The notes beneath the pieces were generated by a model. That model was given only the letters and a program-made list of their open reading frames with translations. It was not told where the DNA came from and ran no database searches. The position numbers were made by a program, and so were the translations under genes. A stretch of DNA of 64,000 nt from Acinetobacter pecorum (lineage in GTDB: Bacteria > Pseudomonadota > Gammaproteobacteria > Pseudomonadales > Moraxellaceae): contig NZ_JACSPT010000014.1 of NCBI RefSeq assembly GCF_014837015.1, positions 22,377 through 86,376 of the forward strand. The letters run 5' to 3'. Positions 56,898 to 64,000 of the stretch are shown piece after piece (the first letter of the stretch is position 1; each line of letters begins with the position of its first letter).

Positions 56898-57353
56898 TTA
56901 AAACTGCGGTTTCACCACAACCAGAATGACCACGGCAAATAAGATCAGGGTAGGCATCTCATTAAAATAACGCCAGAACTTGTGCGACTTGTAATGTGCA
57001 TTATCAATCAGCTTCTTGCGGTAATAACCACATACCAGATGGTAAATCACCAGTAAACCGACCAGACCTACTTTCAGATAAAACCATAAAGCTTCATGGT
57101 AATGCTGCGTTGCATCCCCCCAATCCACCAGAAAGTGCGCCGTAATCAGAGTGGCCAGCATGGCCGGCCACATGATGCCACGATACAACTTACGTTCCAT
57201 GACTTCAAAGCGTTGATGACTCACGGCATCTTCACTCATGGCATGGTAGACATACAGCCGTGGCAAGTAGAACAAAGCTGCGAACCAGCATACCACCGCA
57301 ATAATATGTAATGCTTTTACCCACAAGAAAGCATCAGAAGGAGCATCCATCAA
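56898..57353 (-). CDS. hemJ: Protoporphyrinogen IX oxidase HemJ
   Basis: A 151-residue inner-membrane protein with four membrane segments (LWVKALHIIAVVCWFAALFYLPRLYVYHA at the start, then three more). The conserved His of KALHII and the RLYVYHA segment are family marks. HemJ oxidises protoporphyrinogen to protoporphyrin IX in haem synthesis and replaces HemG/HemY in this kind of bacterium. It follows fabB on the same strand with 20 bp between, and the two may be cotranscribed. Confidence 0.92.
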   Translation of the reverse strand: MMDAPSDAFLWVKALHIIAVVCWFAALFYLPRLYVYHAMSEDAVSHQRFEVMERKLYRGIMWPAMLATLITAHFLVDWGDATQHYHEALWFYLKVGLVGLLVIYHLVCGYYRKKLIDNAHYKSHKFWRYFNEMPTLILFAVVILVVVKPQF

Positions 57354-57373
57354 GTCACCCTAAATTGGGCGGC

Positions 57374-58603
57374 TTAGCCTTCCCATTTTTTGAAAATGAG
57401 ACAAGCATTTACGCCGCCGAAACCGAAACTGTTACTCATTACAGTATTCAATTTTGCGTCACGTTTTTCAAGCACGATATCAAACGGTTTCGCGCCTTCA
57501 TCTAGCTCAGTTACATTGATATTTGGCGCAATAAAGTCATTTTGCATCATTAGAACCGAATAAATCGCTTCCTGAACACCAGCAGCACCAAGACTGTGAC
57601 CCGTCATTGACTTGGTTGAGCTGAGTGGAGGAACCTGACCTTCACCGAAAGCACGTTCCATCGCTTTAAGTTCTGTAATGTCACCCGCTGGAGTAGAAGT
57701 ACCATGTGTATTCACATAGTCAATTTTATCGACACCGTGTTGTTTTGCTTCTTCTAAAGCCATCAGTACGCAACGCGTTGCACCTTCACCACTTGGTGCA
57801 ACCATGTCGGCACCATCCGAATTAGCTGCATAGCCTACGACTTCGGCAAGAATATTGGCACCACGCGCTTGCGCATGTTCCAAAGACTCGAGCACCACGA
57901 AACCACCACCACCGGCAATCACGAAACCGTCACGGTCTGCAGAATAAGGGCGTGAGGCTGTTTCCGGGTTATCATTGTATTTAGAGCAAAGTGCGCCCAT
58001 GGCATCAAACAACAAGCTTTGTGACCAGTGATCTTCTTCACCGCCACCTGCCAGCATTAAATCTTGTTTGCCGAGTTGAATCAGATTATAGGCATAACCA
58101 ATCGCATCCGCAGAGGTTGCACATGCGCTGGTAATGGTATGTGCTACACCTTGCAGTTTAAAAGCGACACCGACGTTAGCCGTAATGGTGTTGGTCATAT
58201 TACGTGGTACAAAGAAAGGACCAACTTTACGCGCACCTTTGGTTTGCAATAATTCGTTCATTTCAATAACGGAAGCAGTTGAACCCCCACCTGAACCACC
58301 CGCGATACCATAGCGTGGGTTGCCAGCTAGGTCTTCAGCCTTTAAACCTGCATGTTCAACCGCAGCCAACGCTGAGTTATATGCATACATCGCACATACA
58401 CCCATAAAGCGTTTTAGTTTGCGGTCGATCCCGTCGAAATCCTGCTCGGCTGCAGCACTGACATGACTTTTGAAATTGAGTTCAGCATAAGTCGGATTAA
58501 AACGTGTTCCTGAAATCCCGTTTTGTAAAGAATGGTTTACATCCTCTAATGTATTACCAATACACGAGTTAATACCCATGCCAGTGATGACAACACGTTT
58601 CAT
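57374..58603 (-). CDS. fabB: Beta-ketoacyl-ACP synthase FabB
   Basis: Condensing enzyme that extends acyl chains; FabB-type enzymes are needed for unsaturated fatty acids. 409 residues with the Cys-His-His set: SACATSADAIG, NTHGTSTPAGD and TGHSLGAAGVQE. The start MKRVVITGMGINSCIGN and the ending SNSFGFGGVNACLIFKK are typical. It is closer to FabB than FabF by the PFFVPRNMTNTITANVGVAF and SSTKSMTGH features, though the distinction is not absolute. No fabA is adjacent. Confidence 0.93.
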   Translation of the reverse strand: MKRVVITGMGINSCIGNTLEDVNHSLQNGISGTRFNPTYAELNFKSHVSAAAEQDFDGIDRKLKRFMGVCAMYAYNSALAAVEHAGLKAEDLAGNPRYGIAGGSGGGSTASVIEMNELLQTKGARKVGPFFVPRNMTNTITANVGVAFKLQGVAHTITSACATSADAIGYAYNLIQLGKQDLMLAGGGEEDHWSQSLLFDAMGALCSKYNDNPETASRPYSADRDGFVIAGGGGFVVLESLEHAQARGANILAEVVGYAANSDGADMVAPSGEGATRCVLMALEEAKQHGVDKIDYVNTHGTSTPAGDITELKAMERAFGEGQVPPLSSTKSMTGHSLGAAGVQEAIYSVLMMQNDFIAPNINVTELDEGAKPFDIVLEKRDAKLNTVMSNSFGFGGVNACLIFKKWEG

Positions 58604-58877
58604 CTACAGATCCTTATAGTTTGCTCTATGCTCAACGGCAGATATAGGGGCTTTTAAATCGCCCAATCCAGCGCTCAGCCTTAATTTCATGATGGGGAAC
58701 ATGATAGCAGAAAGACTTTTGAAATCTTATGGCAAATGTTATGCCGTGTGACAGTCGGTTGACTTTGTGAGTCGGCGTGTACGGGTTTTACTAAATGAAA
58801 CAGAATAAAGTTGAGATAAATGCTGACTACACCTAGTATTTATACCAAATACAAGCACATGAATGCTGAGGTAAAAA

Positions 58878-60362
58878 ATGGTAAATGCTAATAATAAACA
58901 ATCTAATGGTCTGATTTCGAATGCCTTTGGAGTGGCGAAAAAGTTCAGTTCAACTGGATTGGATTTATTGAATCATGTTGCACCGGATTCAGTGACTAAA
59001 GCACTGAAGCCTTCAGGCTCTGATCAGGTGATTGACGGTTCAGCGAAGGTGAAAAGTGTTTTTTCCTCAAAAAAATATGACAATCCTCAGCAAATGCTCC
59101 GTGAGCATCTTCCCAATGTATCCCGTCAACTTCTTGGGAACCGTTTTAATACCGTAAATAATGTTGCGCACTTTGTTGCGCCAGACCTGACCGAAAAAGT
59201 ATCGAATTATTTTTATGAGCGTCTCAATCAATTCAGTAATCAAACCAGTTCGGTCGATGCCATTCTTGATGAAGCTGGCGTAAAAGATTTAGAGGAACTC
59301 ACTCAGGATGTTGATCGTTCCAAACGGATTTCTCAAGCTTTGGGGGAGCAAAATAAATGGATTGCAACTGTACAGGGGGCGGTCAGTGGTGCTTCAGGGG
59401 TGATTGGTACCGCGATCGATATTCCGGCTTCTTTACTTATGGCATTACGTACCATCTATCAAGTTGGTCGTTCTTATGGTTTTGACTTGAGTAAAGAAGA
59501 AGACCAGGAAATCGTCCAGCATATCTTTAAACAGATCGACCTCGGTCTGATTGCAGAAAAGCAAACTTTGTTGTTGGGTTTAAAAGCGTTAAGCAATACC
59601 CTTAAAAGCCATGATATTTCCCAGTTACAGGCGATGCTAGGTTCTGGTAACGATATCAGTGTTATCAAGCAATGGCTCAGTCGTCATGAGGGAGAAACGA
59701 AATGGCAATGGCTGAATCATCTGCCGAAAAGTTCGATACTGGAGCAGTTAACCAGGCTGACTCCTCTAGCAAGTGCAGGTATTGGTGCTGTATATAGTCA
59801 TCGCTTCGTTGAGGACGTGAATCAGAAAGCTCAGGAAGCATTTTCCCATGCCCGTCAATATCTGATTCAGCACCAGGATTCACAACTTTCACCTTATGCT
59901 GCCTATAAGAAAGCAGTCAGTTTGTTGCAACAGGCGAGTCCCAAGCTGCTAGAAAGTACTTCTCCATCGGTTGAAGCTCCAAAAGATAAGCCAATCATGG
60001 ATAAAGAGATTCCACTTGAGGGTAATAGCACGATCAGTCAGGTTAAACTGGTCAAAAAAGAGCAGAATGATTTAAGCGCTCAAGATGCTGAAGTGAAGAA
60101 AGATGAAAAAGTCAGTGAAGGGCTGGAAGCGCTCAGCGAGGAATTGGTTGAACCTGCCGCAGACAAGCAGTCACAGCAACCGGCTTTAACTAAAACTTCA
60201 TTTAATCCGGAAATTGAAGCTGAACTGCATCCAGATGCAGCTGCCGAGACAGAATCTGCTGCAGAAACTCCAGAGCTTGAGGCAGACAATCAGGAAAAAT
60301 CCGACCCTCAATCTGAAGTCCAAAATGTTACAAAAAAAGCCGGAAAAAATTCGAAAAAATAA
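58878..60362 (+). CDS. EcsC family protein
   Basis: A 494-residue protein with an EcsC-like domain at about residues 150-330 (ATVQGAVSGASGVIGTAIDIPASLLMALRTIYQVGRSYGFDLSKEED, then LTRLTPLASAGIGAVYSHRFVEDVNQKAQEAFSHAR). The EcsC domain is helical and membrane-associated in character and its function is unknown. The C-terminal ~120 residues are acidic and repetitive (Glu, Ala, Ser, Pro) and probably unstructured, ending in a basic KKAGKNSKK. GAGGTAAAAA lies before the ATG. The gene is monocistronic and is followed by the str operon promoter. Confidence 0.82.
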   Translation: MVNANNKQSNGLISNAFGVAKKFSSTGLDLLNHVAPDSVTKALKPSGSDQVIDGSAKVKSVFSSKKYDNPQQMLREHLPNVSRQLLGNRFNTVNNVAHFVAPDLTEKVSNYFYERLNQFSNQTSSVDAILDEAGVKDLEELTQDVDRSKRISQALGEQNKWIATVQGAVSGASGVIGTAIDIPASLLMALRTIYQVGRSYGFDLSKEEDQEIVQHIFKQIDLGLIAEKQTLLLGLKALSNTLKSHDISQLQAMLGSGNDISVIKQWLSRHEGETKWQWLNHLPKSSILEQLTRLTPLASAGIGAVYSHRFVEDVNQKAQEAFSHARQYLIQHQDSQLSPYAAYKKAVSLLQQASPKLLESTSPSVEAPKDKPIMDKEIPLEGNSTISQVKLVKKEQNDLSAQDAEVKKDEKVSEGLEALSEELVEPAADKQSQQPALTKTSFNPEIEAELHPDAAAETESAAETPELEADNQEKSDPQSEVQNVTKKAGKNSKK

Positions 60363-60430
60363 CCGGATTTTAATCAAGCTATAAAAGCAAGCAATGTCGT
60401 GAGAATCGGCATTTGCTTAACTTGATTAGG

Positions 60431-60459
60431 TTGACCAATTTTGCATCTTGACTTACAAT
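60431..60459 (+). promoter_or_regulatory. Predicted str operon (rpsL) promoter
   Basis: TTGACC (60431-60436), a 17-bp spacer and TACAAT (60454-60459) are a strong sigma-70 promoter. The region just after is GC-rich (GCATGCCC), as in growth-rate-controlled ribosomal promoters. The predicted start near 60466 coincides with the foot of a terminator-like hairpin. Confidence 0.65.
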
Positions 60460-60464
60460 TGCAT

Positions 60465-60499
60465 GCCCTCAAAAAGTAGTAGTTTTTTGGGGCTTTTTA
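60465..60499 (+). terminator. Terminator-like hairpin at the 5' end of the rpsL transcript
   Basis: GCCCTCAAAAA pairs with TTTTTTGGGGC (one mismatch, one wobble) and a T5 run follows. It may end the EcsC gene transcript or form the 5' end of the str mRNA. Confidence 0.65.
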
Positions 60500-60518
60500 T
60501 TAACGGGAGAATTGCCAC

Positions 60519-60893
60519 ATGGCAACAACAAATCAGTTGATCCGCAAGGGTCGTACGACTTTAGTTGAAAAATCTAAAGTTCCTGCGTTGAAGGCTTGTC
60601 CACAGCGTCGTGGTGTTTGTACACGTGTTTACACAACTACACCTAAAAAACCTAACTCAGCAATGCGTAAAGTTTGCCGTGTTCGCTTAACTTCAGGTTT
60701 CGAAGTTTCTAGCTACATCGGTGGTGAAGGTCATAACCTTCAAGAGCACAGTGTTGTTCTTATCCGTGGTGGTCGTGTTAAAGATTTACCAGGTGTACGT
60801 TACCATACCGTTCGTGGTTCTTTAGACTGTGCTGGTGTTAAAGATCGTAACCAAGCTCGTTCTAAATACGGTACTAAACGTCCTAAGAAATAA
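60519..60893 (+). CDS. rpsL: 30S ribosomal protein S12
   Basis: 124-residue S12 at the decoding centre. [58 protein letters not shown] is canonical. The codon at the position homologous to E. coli Lys42 (KKPNSA) encodes Lys and Lys87-equivalent (PGVRYH context, K before DLPGVRYH) is also Lys, so the protein appears streptomycin-sensitive at these sites. ACGGGAG gives a good ribosome-binding site. It is the first gene of the str operon. Confidence 0.98.
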   Translation: MATTNQLIRKGRTTLVEKSKVPALKACPQRRGVCTRVYTTTPKKPNSAMRKVCRVRLTSGFEVSSYIGGEGHNLQEHSVVLIRGGRVKDLPGVRYHTVRGSLDCAGVKDRNQARSKYGTKRPKK

Positions 60894-61072
60894 TCTTTCA
60901 AGATCAACTTCTTAGTTCGCTAGAACTGCAATCCTTTATCGTCTCGCTTGTCTGATTTCTGCATTTAATTTTGTGAAATTCAAGCGACGTGTAGTAAGGC
61001 CAGCGAAAGCACATGACACTTTGTGCTACTGCTGGATAAACCTGAAGTGTCATATTTATAGGTAGTTTTAAA
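60894..61072 (+). promoter_or_regulatory. Structured rpsL-rpsG spacer, probable S7 autoregulatory element
   Basis: Three elements are visible. Hairpin AGTTC-GCTA-GAACT at 60914-60927. A long stem CGCTTG...ATTTC with GAAAT...CAAGCG at 60945-60986. Stem CCAGC (61000-61004) / GCTGG (61031-61035) with inner GCAC (61009-61012) / GTGC (61023-61026). The 10-nt loop of the last stem contains ATGACACTT, which is perfectly complementary to AAGTGTCAT at 61045-61053, just before the rpsG start. That gives either a pseudoknot or two alternative hairpins. In E. coli, S7 represses its operon by binding this intergenic region; the extension to this sequence is inferred. Confidence 0.55.
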
Positions 61073-61543
61073 ATGCCAAGACGTCGCGTAGTCGCTGCTC
61101 GTGAAATCCTTCCGGATCCTAAGTTCAGCAGCCAAACAATCGCTAAATTCATGAACCACGTAATGCAAGATGGTAAAAAATCTATTGCTGAAAGTATCGT
61201 TTACGGTGCTTTAGACCGCGTTCAAGAAAAATCTAAAGTAGACCCGGTTGAATTCTTTGAAGCTACGCTTGAAAAAGTTCGTCCTATGGTCGAAGTTAAA
61301 GCACGCCGTGTTGGTGGTGCTACATACCAAGTTCCTATGGAAGTGCGCCCATCCCGTCGTACTGCCCTAGCGATGCGTTGGTTAGTAGATGCTGCTGCTA
61401 AGCGTTCTGAAAAAACTATGGCTTTACGTCTTGCTGGCGAGTTGCTTGATGCATCTGAAGGTAAAGGCGCAGCGGTTAAAAAACGTGAAGATGTGCACCG
61501 TATGGCTGAAGCCAACAAAGCATTCTCTCACTACCGTTTCTAA
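61073..61543 (+). CDS. rpsG: 30S ribosomal protein S7
   Basis: 156-residue S7, a primary 16S rRNA binding protein and assembly initiator. [36 protein letters not shown] and [29 protein letters not shown] are typical; the C-terminal [13 protein letters not shown] is complete. It likely represses translation of its own operon by binding the spacer upstream. Confidence 0.98.
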   Translation: MPRRRVVAAREILPDPKFSSQTIAKFMNHVMQDGKKSIAESIVYGALDRVQEKSKVDPVEFFEATLEKVRPMVEVKARRVGGATYQVPMEVRPSRRTALAMRWLVDAAAKRSEKTMALRLAGELLDASEGKGAAVKKREDVHRMAEANKAFSHYRF

Positions 61544-61548
61544 GCAAA

Positions 61549-61645
61549 TAAAACAGGCCCTTATCAGGACAGTGATGGTTTGGGTTTTGCCCAGACTGTC
61601 ATCAAAACGCTTTAAGTTGCTAGCAGCTTAAAGCGTCCTGTTTTA
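61549..61645 (+). promoter_or_regulatory. Three-way-junction-like RNA structure between rpsG and fusA
   Basis: An outer 9-bp stem TAAAACAGG (61549-61557) / CCTGTTTTA (61637-61645) encloses two hairpins. One is GACAGT (61568-61573) / ACTGTC (61595-61600) with inner TGGG (61581-61584) / CCCA (61590-61593). The other is CGCTTTAAG (61608-61616) / CTTAAAGCG (61627-61635), a perfect 9-bp stem with a 10-nt loop. It lies entirely between rpsG and the fusA ribosome-binding region. There is no T-run, so it is not a simple terminator; the function is unknown. Confidence 0.5.
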
Positions 61646-61674
61646 AACAACAAAATTTAGGAATGCAAGAGATC

Positions 61675-63813
61675 ATGGCTCGTCAAACCCCAATTTCTCG
61701 TTACCGTAACATTGGTATCTCGGCTCACATTGATGCTGGTAAAACCACAACTTCAGAACGTATTTTGTTCTACACAGGTGTATCTCACAAACTTGGTGAA
61801 GTACATGATGGTGCAGCAACAATGGACTGGATGGAACAAGAGCAAGAACGTGGTATTACAATCACTTCAGCTGCTACAACTTGTTTCTGGTCTGGTATGG
61901 CTAAACAGTTCCCAGAACACCGTATCAACGTAATTGATACCCCGGGACACGTAGACTTCACAATCGAAGTTGAACGTTCTATGCGTGTTCTTGATGGTGC
62001 ATGTATGGTTTACTGTGCTGTAGGTGGTGTTCAACCTCAGTCAGAAACTGTATGGCGTCAAGCAAACAAATACCAAGTGCCTCGTTTAGCATTCGTGAAC
62101 AAGATGGACCGTACTGGTGCAAACTTCTTCCGTGTTGTTGAACAAATGAAAACACGTCTTGGTGCACACCCTGTACCAGTGGTTATTCCAGTTGGTGCAG
62201 AAGAAAACTTCCAGGGTGTTGTTGACCTAATCGAAATGAAAGCGATTATCTGGGATGAAGCATCTCAAGGTATGAAGTTCGAATATGGCGACATCCCTGC
62301 TGACCTTGTTGATACGGCTAATGAATGGCGTACTAACATGGTTGAGGCTGCGGCTGAAGCATCTGAAGAGTTAATGGACGAATACTTAAACAATGGTGAC
62401 TTGTCGAAAGAACAAATCATTGCTGGTCTTCGTGCTCAAACCTTGGCTTGTGAAATTCAACCAATGCTTTGTGGTTCGGCGTTCAAGAACAAAGGTGTTC
62501 AACGTATGTTGGATGCTGTGATTGACTTCCTGCCATCACCGACTGAAGTTAAAGCGATCGAGGGTATCCTTGATGACAAAGCTGAAACTAAAGCGACTCG
62601 TGAAGCATCTGACGAAGCACCGTTCTCTGCGTTAGCGTTCAAAATCATGAACGACAAATTCGTAGGTAACTTAACCTTCGTACGTGTTTATTCTGGTGTT
62701 CTTAAACAAGGCGACCCAGTATATAACCCAGTGAAATCTAAGCGTGAGCGTATCGGCCGTATCGTGCAAATGCACGCGAACGAACGTCAAGACGTTGACG
62801 AAATCCGTGCGGGTGATATCGCAGCATGTGTAGGTCTTAAAGACGTAACTACTGGTGATACACTTTGTGATGAGAAAAACATCATTACACTTGAGCGTAT
62901 GGAATTCCCTGAGCCAGTAATTTCTTTAGCTGTAGAGCCTAAGACTAAAGCTGACCAAGAGAAAATGTCTATCGCACTTGGTCGTTTGGCTAAAGAAGAT
63001 CCATCGTTCCGTGTACGCACTGACGAAGAATCTGGTCAAACAATCATCGCGGGTATGGGTGAGCTTCACCTTGATATCCTTGTTGACCGTATGAAACGTG
63101 AATTTAACGTTGAAGCGAACATTGGTAAACCAATGGTTGCTTACCGCGAGACAATCAAAAAGACTGTTGAGCAAGAAGGTAAATTCGTACGTCAAACTGG
63201 TGGTAAAGGTAAATTCGGTCACGTATATGTTCGTTTAGAACCTATGGACGTTGAAGAAGCTGGTAAAGACTACGAGTTTGCTGAAGAAGTTGTAGGTGGT
63301 GTTGTACCTAAAGAATTCTTCGGTGCGGTTGATAAAGGTATTCAAGAACGCATGAAGAATGGTGTATTGGCTGGTTACCCTGTTGTGGGTATCAAAGCGA
63401 CACTATTTGATGGTTCTTACCATGATGTCGACTCTGACGAATTATCGTTCAAAATGGCGGGTTCTTATGCCTTCCGTGATGGTTTCATGAAAGCGGATCC
63501 TATCCTTCTTGAACCAATCATGAAAGTTGAAGTAGAAACTCCAGAAGACTACATGGGCGATATCATGGGTGACTTAAACCGTCGTCGTGGTATGGTTCAG
63601 GGTATGGACGATTTACCTGGTGGTACTAAAGCAATCCGTGCTGAAGTTCCATTGGCTGAGATGTTTGGTTACGCAACTCAAATGCGTTCTATGTCTCAAG
63701 GTCGTGCGACTTACTCTATGGAATTTGCTAAATATGCTGAAACTCCACGTAACGTGGCTGAAGGCATTATTTCTAAATTCCAGTCTGGCGGTAAAAAAGG
63801 TGACGACGAGTAA
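61675..63813 (+). CDS. fusA: Translation elongation factor G
   Basis: GTPase that drives translocation on the ribosome. 712 residues from the ATG at 61675 ([14 protein letters not shown]); a start at 61663 is possible but less typical. The G domain has [17 protein letters not shown] and NKMDR; the switch region [12 protein letters not shown] follows. Domains II-V are complete through [27 protein letters not shown]. Codons are those of a very highly expressed gene. Confidence 0.98.
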   Translation: MARQTPISRYRNIGISAHIDAGKTTTSERILFYTGVSHKLGEVHDGAATMDWMEQEQERGITITSAATTCFWSGMAKQFPEHRINVIDTPGHVDFTIEVERSMRVLDGACMVYCAVGGVQPQSETVWRQANKYQVPRLAFVNKMDRTGANFFRVVEQMKTRLGAHPVPVVIPVGAEENFQGVVDLIEMKAIIWDEASQGMKFEYGDIPADLVDTANEWRTNMVEAAAEASEELMDEYLNNGDLSKEQIIAGLRAQTLACEIQPMLCGSAFKNKGVQRMLDAVIDFLPSPTEVKAIEGILDDKAETKATREASDEAPFSALAFKIMNDKFVGNLTFVRVYSGVLKQGDPVYNPVKSKRERIGRIVQMHANERQDVDEIRAGDIAACVGLKDVTTGDTLCDEKNIITLERMEFPEPVISLAVEPKTKADQEKMSIALGRLAKEDPSFRVRTDEESGQTIIAGMGELHLDILVDRMKREFNVEANIGKPMVAYRETIKKTVEQEGKFVRQTGGKGKFGHVYVRLEPMDVEEAGKDYEFAEEVVGGVVPKEFFGAVDKGIQERMKNGVLAGYPVVGIKATLFDGSYHDVDSDELSFKMAGSYAFRDGFMKADPILLEPIMKVEVETPEDYMGDIMGDLNRRRGMVQGMDDLPGGTKAIRAEVPLAEMFGYATQMRSMSQGRATYSMEFAKYAETPRNVAEGIISKFQSGGKKGDDE

Positions 63814-63848
63814 TCTTTCGATTACTATAAGCCCAAACTAATTCATAG

Positions 63849-64000
<152 letters not shown>

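Overview
The window looks like ordinary chromosome from a gammaproteobacterium of the Acinetobacter / Moraxellaceae type. This is inferred from gene content and order, the protein sequences and a moderate-to-low G+C content; no database search was possible. No rRNA or tRNA genes, CRISPR array, insertion sequence or prophage were seen. The left edge cuts a C13-type peptidase gene and the right edge cuts tuf.

Layout. 1-12 kb: housekeeping and repair genes (S-formylglutathione hydrolase, a DUF898 membrane protein with an M48 protease, rpe, a guanidinium exporter with its riboswitch, ogt, a NERD protein, dusC, a methyltransferase, ypjD-like and ffh). 12-16 kb: two paralogous RBBP9-type hydrolases, coaX-birA, a TauE/SafE permease. 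16-23 kb: a GntR regulator, smc, zipA, ligA. 23-25 kb: a short-chain-dehydrogenase-like reductase and a bacterioferritin. 25-41 kb: a transport block made of tonB-exbB-exbD-exbD, a TonB-dependent receptor broken by a 2-bp frameshift, and a divergent operon of two family 5 solute-binding proteins, a periplasmic M3 oligopeptidase and a peptide-type ABC importer. 41-46 kb: rluB, scpB, scpA, a small membrane protein, a frameshifted small gene, yciO, epmC. 46-50 kb: yceD-rpmF-fabD-fabG-acpP and a LysM/BON protein. 50-55 kb: an alanine catabolism cluster (Lrp-type regulator, dadA, alanine racemase, RidA, D-alanine/D-serine/glycine permease). 55-58.6 kb: AT-rich cfa, hemJ, fabB. 58.9-64 kb: an EcsC-family protein and the str operon (rpsL, rpsG, fusA, tuf).

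How genes work together. The 25-41 kb block reads as a complete envelope route: receptor in the outer membrane, TonB/ExbBD energising it, binding proteins and a peptidase in the periplasm, and an ABC importer in the inner membrane. A perfect CRP-type palindrome lies in the shared divergent control region. The dad cluster imports D-alanine, racemises it and oxidises it to pyruvate, with RidA removing reactive imine intermediates. The fab genes, fabB, cfa and birA together serve fatty-acid synthesis and membrane lipid modification. smc, scpA and scpB encode all three parts of the condensin complex but sit 22 kb apart.

The most notable non-coding signals are: a guanidine-II (mini-ykkC) riboswitch before gdx; a tandem array of DnaA-box-like 9-mers at exact 12-bp spacing after rpe; structured spacers in the str operon, one of them potentially a pseudoknot; and promoters closely followed by terminator-like hairpins before ligA and rpsL.
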